DNA of 64,000 nucleotides, taken from Oscillospiraceae bacterium (GTDB lineage Bacteria; Bacillota; Clostridia; Saccharofermentanales; Saccharofermentanaceae). Positions within the stretch are counted from its first letter, which is position 1; every line of letters starts with the position of its first letter. The stretch lies in assembly GCA_900176545.1 (NCBI GenBank), contig FWXP01000001.1, positions 310,001 to 374,000 on the forward strand. Direction: 5' to 3'. The notes under the pieces were generated by a model that saw nothing but the letters and a program-made list of their open reading frames with translations, ran no database searches and was not told the origin of the DNA. Below are positions 8,757 to 18,132 of the stretch, one piece after another. The position numbers and the translations under genes were made by a program.

Positions 8757-9416
8757 ATGTTTGGTTTTAAGTACGAAATGCTAATGGATAACGATGCTGT
8801 TCCTGTGTTCACTTGCCCTGTTTGCGGCAGCGTAGGACTTGTAAGGGAACATGAGGCTCTCTCGGATAATTCTCCGGAGGTCTGCAGATGTTGCGGCGCC
8901 CTGATAATGGGCGGTTCCAATCTGGATGTAAACAGCTGGTATAAGATATGGCATGACCATGGTTCAAAGGTGCTGTTTGATATGCCTTTCGAGGAAAGAA
9001 GCGAATACTTCAGGACACTGCTGGAAGAATATGAAGTAAAGCATATCTATATACCGTCAAAAAGCGATATAGAGAAGCTTGAGATCGAAGAAAGAGCTTT
9101 TACCCAGAACTACTTTAAGAAGATCATCGACCACGATAAGAAGATAATCATAGAAACAGGCGGGAAGAGATATACTTTCCCATATGTTACCAATACTATC
9201 TTTGTCCTAAGTGATGATTCTACATATATTGCCGTAGCTGAGAAGTATGACTCCAAGATCTTATTCTTAAGCCACGAGTTCCAGTATAATCCGAATGTCT
9301 ACCGTACGGCATATATCGGGCTGCTGCCTGATGTATTCAAGCTCTCTATGTCACTGGATGAGACATGTGAAGTAGAAGATAATGAAGGTAATTCCTACAC
9401 GATCTATGTAAAGTAA
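8757..9416 (+). CDS. Zinc-ribbon protein with the same C-terminal domain as 7702-8307, function unknown
   Basis: 219 residues. The N-terminus carries two CxxC knuckles (CPVCGS near residue 20 and CRCCGA near residue 43), a probable zinc ribbon. A helical middle follows (about 60-115). Residues about 120-219 align with the C-terminal domain of the 7702 protein: KKIIIETGGKRYTFPYVTNT here against KKIIVERNDGKIWEFPFYTNT there, both ending in Y-x-I-x-V. No known family is recognised for the shared part. The start ATG follows AAGGAAT. Two neighbours with one shared domain and different N-termini suggest a local duplication followed by domain exchange. Confidence 0.75.
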   Translation: MFGFKYEMLMDNDAVPVFTCPVCGSVGLVREHEALSDNSPEVCRCCGALIMGGSNLDVNSWYKIWHDHGSKVLFDMPFEERSEYFRTLLEEYEVKHIYIPSKSDIEKLEIEERAFTQNYFKKIIDHDKKIIIETGGKRYTFPYVTNTIFVLSDDSTYIAVAEKYDSKILFLSHEFQYNPNVYRTAYIGLLPDVFKLSMSLDETCEVEDNEGNSYTIYVK

Positions 9417-9422
9417 TGCTCC

Positions 9423-10832
9423 TTAGAGCATCTTGTTCTTATTCCTGAATTCTTCGTCGTATCTCCTGATCCTGTGCTTTCTGAAGATCATGAGAGCGAT
9501 TATGAGGATAAGAGCAAGAACTACTACTCCTGCGAAAGTTATAAGGACATTCTTGATCCTGGTCCAGGGTGTGGTCTTGGTGGGATTAACAGATACAACG
9601 TGGTCCTTGATCGCGATCTCAAGGTGGAGGACACCTACTATGTAGGTCTTTCCGTCACTATAGGTCTTTAAGATAGGGATCTCGAAGTTCTGATCGTCGG
9701 CATTAACATCGATCATGACAGCTGAGAGGTCGACTGAATTGGAACTTCCGGCTGCAGTCCTGTATGAAGTAGTTGTGAGATAGGATGAGAATTCCATCTC
9801 GGCAGACATTACTCCGAGCTTAGTATCAAGGAGTGCGCCGTTTATCTGGTTTATTGTCTCGTTGTACACGGGAGTAAATTCAGAAGGTTCGATCATGACG
9901 GTAGTGAATGCGGAATATCCGTATTCAAAAAGATCGATCGTATCTCTGTATCTTGTCTCATTATTCGTAGCACCGAGAAGGACCGTAACGAGTCTTCTGC
10001 CGTTCTTCTCGGATGCGGCTACCTGCGTATAGCCGGCGCCTTCTGCATAACCGGTCTTGCCGCCTATGTAGTAATCATATGAATATTCCTGTGTCGATAT
10101 GAACCTGTTGGCATTAGATATAGTTCTTGAATCAGGATATAGATTCGTAGGATTCATGGTGTGCTGGAAAGTAGTAGCAATATCCTTGAAATCCTCGTGC
10201 TCACAGCATTCGTTAAGGATGATAGCCATGTCTCTGGCGGAACTGTGATTGGTAGCACCGCCGTTAGTAATTCCGTAGCATGAGAGAAAGTTCGTATTAG
10301 TACATCCGAGCTCCTGCGCCTTGGCATTCATAAGAGTGCAGAAAGCAGCCTCGGATCCTGATACCTTGATAGCAAGAGCAAGACATGCATCGTTGGCGGA
10401 CTGAAGAAGAGCTCCGAATATCATGTCCTTGACTGTTACTTCTTCGCCTTCGGTAAGTCCGAGAGTCTCAAATCCTTCAGGGATACCTATGTACATCGAC
10501 TGGTCTATAGTTATGGTATCGTCAAGATCAAGGTTCTCGAGAGCGACAAGTACGGTCATTACGATAGTGCAAGTGGCGGGATTGATCTGGGTATCTATCT
10601 CACGTCCCATAAGTACTGTGTCGGACTGTGCATCGTAAAGTATGTAAGATGTTCCTGTAGGGTTAGGAGCATCAGGAAGTTCTTCATTCAGAAGGTCTTC
10701 CTTGGACTCATTCTGGGATATAACGTCATCATCAGGATTATCGAACTGTTCGTTAACGGCAAGTACTGTTCCCGGAAATATGAAGTTCAATGCGATGATG
10801 GCTGTCAAAAGTAACAATAATGGCTTTTTCAT
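9423..10832 (-). CDS. D-alanyl-D-alanine carboxypeptidase homologue (PBP5/DacF family), SxxK motif lost
   Basis: 469 residues: signal peptide 1-26, a peptidase S11 domain about 55-310, a beta-rich C-terminal domain, and a C-terminal membrane anchor (about 430-452) with a basic cytoplasmic tail. Active members trim D-Ala from peptidoglycan stem peptides. The SxN motif (S145-A-N147) and KTG motif (259-261) are intact, but where the nucleophile block should read like ASTTKIMT the sequence is ATCTIVMT, so catalytic Ser is Thr87 and the general-base Lys is Ile90. I re-read this from the reverse complement near 10565-10580 and it holds. Normal D,D-carboxypeptidase or penicillin-acylation chemistry is therefore unlikely. 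Divergent from miaB; it may bind cell wall without cutting it. Confidence 0.88.
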   Translation of the reverse strand: MKKPLLLLLTAIIALNFIFPGTVLAVNEQFDNPDDDVISQNESKEDLLNEELPDAPNPTGTSYILYDAQSDTVLMGREIDTQINPATCTIVMTVLVALENLDLDDTITIDQSMYIGIPEGFETLGLTEGEEVTVKDMIFGALLQSANDACLALAIKVSGSEAAFCTLMNAKAQELGCTNTNFLSCYGITNGGATNHSSARDMAIILNECCEHEDFKDIATTFQHTMNPTNLYPDSRTISNANRFISTQEYSYDYYIGGKTGYAEGAGYTQVAASEKNGRRLVTVLLGATNNETRYRDTIDLFEYGYSAFTTVMIEPSEFTPVYNETINQINGALLDTKLGVMSAEMEFSSYLTTTSYRTAAGSSNSVDLSAVMIDVNADDQNFEIPILKTYSDGKTYIVGVLHLEIAIKDHVVSVNPTKTTPWTRIKNVLITFAGVVVLALILIIALMIFRKHRIRRYDEEFRNKNKML

Positions 10833-10901
10833 AAATAAGATTATAACAAAATATGCTATTTCTAGTATAATAATTCGGTAACAAAGAATTGAGGTATATA
10901 A

Positions 10902-12368
10902 ATGTCGATCGTACGAGTAGATGAAGAGGGCTTAAAGCAGCAGTGGAAGGCTGTTTCCGAGCTCAGGGACTTGTTCTTCAACATATCTGCAACTAAGGGC
11001 AGACCTATTACATATAACCTGAGGACATACGGATGTCAGCTCAATGAAGCCGATTCCGAGAAACTTCACGGTATGTTTGCCAAGATGGGTATCAATCCCG
11101 CGTCTGAAGGCTCTGATGCCGATATCGTCATCCTGAATACTTGTGCCGTCAGAGAGAATGCAGAAGACAGGCTCTTCGGTAATCTCGGTGAGTTCAAGAC
11201 CTTAAAGAAGAAAAACAGGGATATGGTCATTGCCGTATGCGGTTGCATGATGAAGGTCCCCGAGAATGTAGAGAGGATAAAGAAGAGCTTCCCCTACGTG
11301 GATCTTGTCTTCGATCCTCAGCAGATCCATAATTTCCCGACTTTGCTGCTCAATACCGTGACAGAGTCCCATCAGAACATCAATATCACTGATACGGACT
11401 ATATCGCTGACGATAAGCTTATACCTATAGCCCGTCAAAGAAGGTTCAGGGCTTTGGTTCCCATTATGTATGGATGTAATAACTTCTGCTCTTTCTGTAT
11501 CGTTCCTTATACGAGAGGCAGGGAGAGGTCCCGTGATTTTGATTCTGTAGTAGCTGAGCTTCAGTCACTGGCTGATGAGGGTTACAAGGAAGTAATGCTC
11601 CTGGGACAGAATGTTAATTCTTACGGTAAGGGGAATCCGGACGGGAAGACTTTTCCGGATCTTCTTCGCGCCGCGGCATCTATCAAAGGATTTTCCAGGA
11701 TAAGGTTCATGTCTTCCCATCCCAAGGATATCTCAGACGAAGTACTGGAGATAATGGCATCCGAGCCTAATATCGAGAAGCATCTTCATCTTCCTTTGCA
11801 GTCCGGTTCCGACAGGCTCCTTAAGAAGATGAACAGACCTTACGATACAGCTAAGTATATGCATATCGTAGACAGGTTCAGGGAACTTGTTCCTGAAGGT
11901 TCCATCTCTACTGATATCATCGTAGGATTCCCCGGAGAGACCGAGGAGGATTTCCAGGGAACGATGGATATAGTTCGCAGAGCAAGATTTGATGCAGCGT
12001 TTACTTTCCAGTATTCCATAAGACCCGGTACTAAGGCCGCCGAGATGGAAGATCAGATCCCGCATGATGTTGTTACAGAGAGATTCGGACGTTTGCTCGC
12101 CCTTCAGAACGATCTTGTATTCGAATCGAATAAGGCCAAGGTCGGAAAGACCGAGGAGATACTTATCGAGGGATTAAGTTCTACGTCAGATGATATATTG
12201 ACCGGAAGGACCAAGACCAATCATCTGGTCAATTTTACGGTGCCTGAAGAGCTCAGGCTTCCTGATGTTCCGCTGTCTTCTTATGAAGGTCTTCTGTGTG
12301 AGGTAAAGCTTACTAAGGCAAAGCCCTATTCTGTCGAGGGAGTATTGGAGAGATTTATAAATGACTGA
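10902..12368 (+). CDS. miaB: tRNA-2-methylthio-N6-dimethylallyladenosine synthase
   Basis: Radical-SAM methylthiotransferase that adds ms2 to i6A37 of tRNAs. The N-terminal UPF0004 domain has three Cys ligands (YGCQLNE, NTCAVRE, VCGCMMK), the radical-SAM cluster is C192-x3-C196-x2-C199 (YGCNNFCSFC), and a TRAM domain closes the protein. At 488 residues it is slightly longer than many homologues because of an N-terminal extension of about 35 residues. The ATG follows GAGG; a TATAAT lies at 10866-10871. First gene of a translationally coupled set with mutS, mutL and miaA; miaA makes the i6A substrate. Confidence 0.96.
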   Translation: MSIVRVDEEGLKQQWKAVSELRDLFFNISATKGRPITYNLRTYGCQLNEADSEKLHGMFAKMGINPASEGSDADIVILNTCAVRENAEDRLFGNLGEFKTLKKKNRDMVIAVCGCMMKVPENVERIKKSFPYVDLVFDPQQIHNFPTLLLNTVTESHQNINITDTDYIADDKLIPIARQRRFRALVPIMYGCNNFCSFCIVPYTRGRERSRDFDSVVAELQSLADEGYKEVMLLGQNVNSYGKGNPDGKTFPDLLRAAASIKGFSRIRFMSSHPKDISDEVLEIMASEPNIEKHLHLPLQSGSDRLLKKMNRPYDTAKYMHIVDRFRELVPEGSISTDIIVGFPGETEEDFQGTMDIVRRARFDAAFTFQYSIRPGTKAAEMEDQIPHDVVTERFGRLLALQNDLVFESNKAKVGKTEEILIEGLSSTSDDILTGRTKTNHLVNFTVPEELRLPDVPLSSYEGLLCEVKLTKAKPYSVEGVLERFIND

Positions 12369-15060
12369 GAATAATAAGCCGCTTAGATTAGCAGATATAT
12401 CGCCTGATGACTTAAGTCCCATGATGCAGCAGTACGCAGAGCTCAAGACTAAGCTTGGCGATACGATACTCTTCTACAGATTAGGCGACTTCTACGAGAT
12501 GTTCTTCGACGATGCACTTTATGTATCTAAGACGCTGGAACTGACACTTACCGCCAGAGACTGCGGCAGCAATATGAGAGCACCTATGTGCGGTGTTCCT
12601 TTCCATGCATTCCAGACCTACGCCAACAGACTGGTATCTTTAGGACATAAGGTTGCTATCTGCGAGCAGCTTGAAGATCCTGCTCTTGCAAAAGGTCTTG
12701 TAAAAAGAGGTATTGTAAAGGTGCTGACTCCCGGTACCATGACCGATACGACGGGGCTTGATGACAGGAAGAATAACTATCTTATGGCGATCATGTGCGT
12801 CGGCAAGCAGTTCGGTGTAGCGGTAGCTGATATAACTACAGGTGACTTCGAAGCAACACAGCTGTCCTTCGCAGATAACGGAGAACACCTGATCAATCTT
12901 ATCGGAAAGTATCTTCCTTCAGAGATCGTACACGATAAGGCTTTCTGTGATACCCGCGAATATCAGGTGATCAACAAGGGTTTCAATACGTCTTATACAT
13001 TAAGGTCCGACAGGGATTTTGCTCCTTCCAGGATCGCTTCAGATAAGCATATCAAGACATACGGCGACGATAAGTTCAACGATAAGGAGTTGATGTTCGG
13101 AGCCTGTGCCGCAGTTCTTTCCTACGCCGAGGAGACACAGACGGATAAAGTATCACACCTTCGTGAGATCAAATGCTTCAAGGTGTCGGATACCATGGAG
13201 CTCGACCTTACTACCAGGATCAATCTGGAACTTACTTCCACGATAAGATCCAAGTCCAAGAAGGGTTCTCTTCTCTGGGCTATAGACAGGACAAAGACTG
13301 CTATGGGCGGCCGTCTCCTGCGTAAGTGGGTAGAGGAGCCCCTTATAGTCACTTCTGCAATCAATTCAAGACTTGATGCCGTGGAGGAGGCTGAGAGTAA
13401 GTTCATTGCACGCCAGGAGATAATGGACGGACTTACCGGGCTTTACGATATCGAACGTCTCGCAGCAAAGGTAAGTCTTGGAAGTATCAATGCCAGAGAG
13501 ATGCTCTCCTTGAAGAATTCACTTGGCAAGCTTCCGTTCCTTGTTACTACATGTAAAGAGTTCAGCAAAGGTATCTTCAGGGAGATATCCGATATCTTAG
13601 ATCCCATGGAAGATATATACGAACTCCTTGATAAGGCTATAGCCGAAGATCCGCCCGTTACGATCAAGGACGGTGACATCATAAAGAGAGGTTATAACGA
13701 GGAATGTGACGAGCTCTACGATATTGCTCGAAATGCTAAAGAATATATCCTTGCACTTGAGGCTAAGGAGAAGGAGAGGACCGGTATCAAGAACCTGAAG
13801 ATAGGTTATAACCGTGTCTTCGGGTACTATGTCGATGTTCCCAGGAGCAATACTACCGAGCTTCCTCCCGAATATACTCGTAAGCAGACCCTTGCTAATA
13901 ACGAAAGGTATATCTCTCCCGAGCTCAAGGAGTTAGAGGACAAGATCTTAGGTGCACAGACCAAGAGAATGGCGCTGGAGTATGAGCTTTTCGTGCAGGT
14001 AAGAAGTGTTGTATCCGACAATATCGGCAGACTCTTCGGAAGTGCGCGTGCCGTAGCTCTCCTTGATGTAGTCACATCCCTGGCAGAACTTGCCTCCGAA
14101 GAAGGTTATGTAAGACCTAAGGTAGATAACAGCGAGATCATAGACATCAAAGGAGGACGCCACCCTGTAGTAGAGCGCATGCTTACGGGAGATGACAGGT
14201 TCATACCTAATGACACTTCGCTTAATGACGATAACCGTCTAATGGTACTTACCGGACCCAACATGGCAGGTAAGTCTACATACATGCGTCAGGTGGCTAT
14301 CATCGTGCTCATGGCTCAGATCGGTTCTTTCGTACCTGCAAAGAGTGCTCATATCGGTCTTGTTGATCAGATCTTTACAAGGATCGGAGCTTCTGATGAT
14401 ATCTCTATGGGTGAGTCTACCTTTATGGTAGAGATGAAGGAAGTTTCTTCTATCTTGCGAAATGCTTCCAGGAGAAGCCTTCTGCTCCTTGATGAGGTCG
14501 GCAGAGGTACAAGTACATACGACGGACTTTCTATAGCATGGGCAGTAATAGAATATATAATCGATCCCAATATCCTTTTCTCAAGGACTATATTTGCTAC
14601 TCATTACCATGAGCTCAATCAGCTCCAGAAGATGACAAAGGGTGTCTTCAATAATCACGTAGACGTCAAAGAGACAGATGACGGCGTTGTATTCTTACAT
14701 AAGATAGTAGACGGCGGCACTTCGGATAGTTACGGTATCGAGGTTGCCCGTCTTGCGGGAATACCTGAGGATGTCTTGAAGAGAAGTCGTTCTATCCTTA
14801 AGGAACTCGAAAGGATCGGTAACTTCAAGGTAACCGGTAATGTAGAGATGGATGGAGGTCAGGCTCAGCCTGCTTCTACCGCTATGCCGGGACAGGAATC
14901 TATCTTCAATCCTGACAATGTAGTCTACCGTAAGGAAGATAAGCTTAGAAAGACCGTAAAAGAGATCGATATCACCAAGGTAACTCCATTGGAGGCCATG
15001 AACATACTCTACGGACTTATAGAAGAAGTAAAGGCGGAGGACAGTAATGGGCAGGATTAA
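12361..15060 (+). CDS. mutS: DNA mismatch repair protein MutS
   Basis: Mismatch-recognition ATPase. Overlaps miaB by 8 bp, implying coupled translation. The N-terminal mismatch-binding domain has the LGDFYEMFFDDA block with the Phe-x-Glu mismatch wedge, the core/clamp domains span the middle, and the ATPase has the Walker A GPNMAGKS at 632-639 and Walker B LLLLDEVGRGTSTYDG. At 899 residues it is normal MutS1 length. It acts with MutL, encoded next. Confidence 0.97.
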   Translation: MTENNKPLRLADISPDDLSPMMQQYAELKTKLGDTILFYRLGDFYEMFFDDALYVSKTLELTLTARDCGSNMRAPMCGVPFHAFQTYANRLVSLGHKVAICEQLEDPALAKGLVKRGIVKVLTPGTMTDTTGLDDRKNNYLMAIMCVGKQFGVAVADITTGDFEATQLSFADNGEHLINLIGKYLPSEIVHDKAFCDTREYQVINKGFNTSYTLRSDRDFAPSRIASDKHIKTYGDDKFNDKELMFGACAAVLSYAEETQTDKVSHLREIKCFKVSDTMELDLTTRINLELTSTIRSKSKKGSLLWAIDRTKTAMGGRLLRKWVEEPLIVTSAINSRLDAVEEAESKFIARQEIMDGLTGLYDIERLAAKVSLGSINAREMLSLKNSLGKLPFLVTTCKEFSKGIFREISDILDPMEDIYELLDKAIAEDPPVTIKDGDIIKRGYNEECDELYDIARNAKEYILALEAKEKERTGIKNLKIGYNRVFGYYVDVPRSNTTELPPEYTRKQTLANNERYISPELKELEDKILGAQTKRMALEYELFVQVRSVVSDNIGRLFGSARAVALLDVVTSLAELASEEGYVRPKVDNSEIIDIKGGRHPVVERMLTGDDRFIPNDTSLNDDNRLMVLTGPNMAGKSTYMRQVAIIVLMAQIGSFVPAKSAHIGLVDQIFTRIGASDDISMGESTFMVEMKEVSSILRNASRRSLLLLDEVGRGTSTYDGLSIAWAVIEYIIDPNILFSRTIFATHYHELNQLQKMTKGVFNNHVDVKETDDGVVFLHKIVDGGTSDSYGIEVARLAGIPEDVLKRSRSILKELERIGNFKVTGNVEMDGGQAQPASTAMPGQESIFNPDNVVYRKEDKLRKTVKEIDITKVTPLEAMNILYGLIEEVKAEDSNGQD

Positions 15061-17005
15061 TATCCTAGATACACTTACGGCTAATGCCATAAAGGCAGGT
15101 GAGGTAATTGAACGCCCTGTATCCGTCGTTAAAGAGCTCGTCGATAACAGTATCGATGCAGGAGCTACTTCGATAAAGGTCGAATTCGAGAATGGCGGTA
15201 TCTCTCTGATAAGAGTATCGGATAACGGTATCGGAATGGACAGGGAAGATGCACATAAGGCTTTTCTTATCCATGCTACTTCCAAGATCCGCTCTATCGA
15301 AGATATTTATGATCTTAGTACCCAGGGATTCAGAGGAGAGGCTCTGGCTTCTATCGTTGCATGTTCTAATGTAACTCTTATTACCAAGATGGCTGATCAG
15401 GATGCAGGTACTTTCATAAGATATGAAGACGGAAAGCTTATCACAGATTCTGAAGCATCTGCGGATAACGGCACCGTAGTCACGGTAACAGACCTTTTTG
15501 CAAGGATCCCCGCCAGATATAAGTTCCTTAAGAAAGATTCTACAGAAGGTATGTATATCTGCTCTCTCGTGGAAAAGCTCGCGATAATCAACAGCGAGAT
15601 ATCCTTCAAACTCATAAAGGACGGAAAGACCATTCTTTCAACTCCCGGTTCAGGAGATATGAAAGATGCTATCTACAGCATATACGGTAAGCAGATAACT
15701 TCCGGTCTTATACCTGTTAACTACGAGTATGAAGGCACCAGGCTTACAGGATATACAGGTGATACGGCAACTGTCCGCGGTAACAGGTCCATGCAGTATC
15801 TCTTCGTAAACAACAGAGCGATACGTAATACCTCAGTCAGTGCAGCGATAGACGAAGCTTACAGGAACAGTGTCATGAAGAACAGATTTCCTATCTGTTT
15901 TCTTGCGGTATATGTTCCCGCAGATAAAGTTGACGTTAACGTTCATCCGCAGAAGGCTGAAGTCAAGTTTTCTTCTGAGACTGATATATTCAGGCTCGTT
16001 TATCACGGAATAAAGAATGCATTATCTTCATCTGCTCCTGCATTTCCCGCTGACGCAGCTGATATCATCGGTGAGATAAAGGAAACTTCCTCAGCTCCCG
16101 AGAGGATCCAGATCCATATGGACCACGTATCTTCTCCTGTTCCTTCTTCAGGGAAGCTCAGAGGTGCTCCTACATTTAACGACCAGCCTACTAAGAAAGA
16201 AGCTTGCGCAGCTAATGATCTTCTTAAGATCCTCTCTGAGTTCAAACCTGATATAGATGAGATCTCAGGTAACAACATGACGGATACTGCTGAAGATATA
16301 CCCGAGAATTTTTACGAAGAGCCTGATGTACCTGAAGTTTCTTCTGTCGAAGAAAACGAGGCAGAACCTGTTCGCGAGATTACAGGGGAGATAGCTCTTC
16401 TTAAGAATGCAAGATTTGTAGGATTTCTCTTCAATACATATATCATCCTTCAAAGTGACGAGGATTTCTTCCTTGTTGATCAGCATGCTGCTCATGAGCG
16501 TGTTCTCTATGAGAGATTCATGGCTAAGAAAGTCGACCGTGACAACGAGAAGAGAGATGTACAGACTCTCCTCGTACCGCAGATAGTTGATCTTTCAACA
16601 GCTGATTATTCATTCGTCAGTGATAACCTCGACCAGTTCGAGGCTAACGGTTTTGAGATCGAGATCTTAGGAGACAGACAGATCGCTCTTAGAGCGATTC
16701 CTGTCGCTGACAGAGCTGAAGACAGATTGAAGTCCATGAGCAAACCTTCCGTATTCTTCCAGATGATATTAAATGATCTGAAGAAAGAGACACCGGAGAA
16801 AGGCAGTATCTGGTACTCACTCATTCAGACAACTGCATGTAAGGCTGCCATCAAAGCACACGATGTCATAACCGAAGAGGAAGCAATGTCACTTATCGAT
16901 CAGCTTGTAGTCCTCGATGATCCGTATCATTGTGCTCACGGACGTCCTACTTATATAAGGACATCTCTTACTGATCTTGAGAAGAGATTTAAGAGGATCG
17001 TCTGA
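15047..17005 (+). CDS. mutL: DNA mismatch repair protein MutL
   Basis: GHKL ATPase that couples mismatch recognition to strand incision. Overlaps mutS by 14 bp. The N-terminal ATPase has ELVDNSIDAG, DNGIGM, ATSKI and GFRGEAL; the C-terminal domain has the endonuclease motif DQHAAHERVLYE (from D478), followed by ACKAAIKA and CAHGRP metal-site blocks. This is the nicking type of MutL found in bacteria without MutH, consistent with a Gram-positive host. Confidence 0.97.
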   Translation: MGRINILDTLTANAIKAGEVIERPVSVVKELVDNSIDAGATSIKVEFENGGISLIRVSDNGIGMDREDAHKAFLIHATSKIRSIEDIYDLSTQGFRGEALASIVACSNVTLITKMADQDAGTFIRYEDGKLITDSEASADNGTVVTVTDLFARIPARYKFLKKDSTEGMYICSLVEKLAIINSEISFKLIKDGKTILSTPGSGDMKDAIYSIYGKQITSGLIPVNYEYEGTRLTGYTGDTATVRGNRSMQYLFVNNRAIRNTSVSAAIDEAYRNSVMKNRFPICFLAVYVPADKVDVNVHPQKAEVKFSSETDIFRLVYHGIKNALSSSAPAFPADAADIIGEIKETSSAPERIQIHMDHVSSPVPSSGKLRGAPTFNDQPTKKEACAANDLLKILSEFKPDIDEISGNNMTDTAEDIPENFYEEPDVPEVSSVEENEAEPVREITGEIALLKNARFVGFLFNTYIILQSDEDFFLVDQHAAHERVLYERFMAKKVDRDNEKRDVQTLLVPQIVDLSTADYSFVSDNLDQFEANGFEIEILGDRQIALRAIPVADRAEDRLKSMSKPSVFFQMILNDLKKETPEKGSIWYSLIQTTACKAAIKAHDVITEEEAMSLIDQLVVLDDPYHCAHGRPTYIRTSLTDLEKRFKRIV

Positions 17006-17006
17006 T

Positions 17007-17975
17007 ATGGCTGTAAAAGATATATCTTCCAGACTCGAAGGTTTTTCTAAGATACCGATTATCTGCGGTCCGACAGCCAGCGGTAAGAGTGCAATCGCTT
17101 TAAGGCTTTGCGAACTGACGGGAGGAGAACTTTTATCCTGCGATTCAATGCAGATCTATAAGCATCTTGATGTAGGTACCGCAAAAGCTACCGAGGAAGA
17201 AAGATCACATATACCTCACCATCTGACGGATATAGTAGAACCCGGTACTTATTTCTCTGTCAATGACTATGTTCACAGATGCTACGATGCGATAGAGGAT
17301 TGCTTGAACAGGGGAAAGCTGCCTGTTATCTGCGGCGGTACCGGACAATATATATCAGCTCTAAGAGACGGATTAAAGTTCGTCGACGAACCTGTTCCTG
17401 ATTCGCTGATAGCTGAGCTTGAAGCTGATTACGATGCTAAAGGTCCCGAATCACTTTATGATCGTCTTAAAGCGATAGATCCTGATGCTGCTTCAAAGAT
17501 GCATATGAACAATAAGCGCCGTGTCGTAAGGGCTCTTGCCGTCTGCATAGCTACAGGAAAGACATTTACGGAATGGAACAGTACATCTAAGACAACTGGA
17601 CCTATGTATCCTTTTGTGCTCTTTGAACCTGACTTTGAAGATTGCAGGGAAGTCCTCTATGATCGTATCAACAAGAGAGTAGATATCATGGTTGAACAGG
17701 GGATCATTGATGAAGCAAAGTATCTCTACTCACTTGATATTGACAGAAAGTCTACTTGCTTTCAGGCAATAGGATATAAGGAATTCAAGGATTATATAGC
17801 TGATCCTTCAAAAGAAAATCTCGATGAAGCGATATATAAGATAAAGCTCAATTCGAGACACTATGCCAAGAGACAACTTACATGGTTCAGGTACATCGAT
17901 GACATCATTAAACTTGATGTTACTTCAAATATCGATGACCTCATCTCCTGCACGATTATGCCGAACTTACATTGA
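17007..17975 (+). CDS. miaA: tRNA dimethylallyltransferase
   Basis: Transfers the dimethylallyl group to A37 of tRNAs, giving the substrate of MiaB. The 322-residue protein has the P-loop GPTASGKS (21-28), the substrate block DSMQIYK and the conserved FQAIGYKE region. The start is taken as the ATG at 17007, one base after mutL stops; an in-frame ATG at 16977 would lie inside mutL and is less likely. Confidence 0.95.
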   Translation: MAVKDISSRLEGFSKIPIICGPTASGKSAIALRLCELTGGELLSCDSMQIYKHLDVGTAKATEEERSHIPHHLTDIVEPGTYFSVNDYVHRCYDAIEDCLNRGKLPVICGGTGQYISALRDGLKFVDEPVPDSLIAELEADYDAKGPESLYDRLKAIDPDAASKMHMNNKRRVVRALAVCIATGKTFTEWNSTSKTTGPMYPFVLFEPDFEDCREVLYDRINKRVDIMVEQGIIDEAKYLYSLDIDRKSTCFQAIGYKEFKDYIADPSKENLDEAIYKIKLNSRHYAKRQLTWFRYIDDIIKLDVTSNIDDLISCTIMPNLH

Positions 17976-17976
17976 T

Positions 17977-17998
17977 TCCTGCATGTTTATGCAGGAAA
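17977..17998 (+). terminator. Hairpin after miaA
   Basis: Perfect 9-bp inverted repeat TTCCTGCAT / ATGCAGGAA with a 4-nt loop, starting 1 nt after the miaA stop codon. There is no T-run, so it may be a weak terminator or an mRNA 3'-end stabiliser. Confidence 0.35.
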
Positions 17999-18054
17999 TC
18001 CTCAAACCGTTCTGATATTTGGCCTTATCAGAAGATAAATCCTTGAAAACGGAC

Positions 18055-18101
18055 ATAAAAACACCTCCGCCTATGTATAGTCACATAAAAAGCGGAGGTG
18101 T
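18055..18101 (-). terminator. Intrinsic terminator of lexA
   Basis: Read on the minus strand, a 10-bp stem ACACCTCCGC / GCGGAGGTGT encloses a loop with a smaller inner hairpin and is followed by GTTTTTATG. It lies about 30 bp past the lexA stop codon. Confidence 0.75.
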
Positions 18102-18132
18102 TGATGTTCGTGAGATTATATCTTCTGTTCGA

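Noticed and set aside
16977-17006. Longer miaA start at 16977
   Set aside because: It would lie inside mutL coding sequence and adds non-conserved residues; ATG 17007 fits family length.
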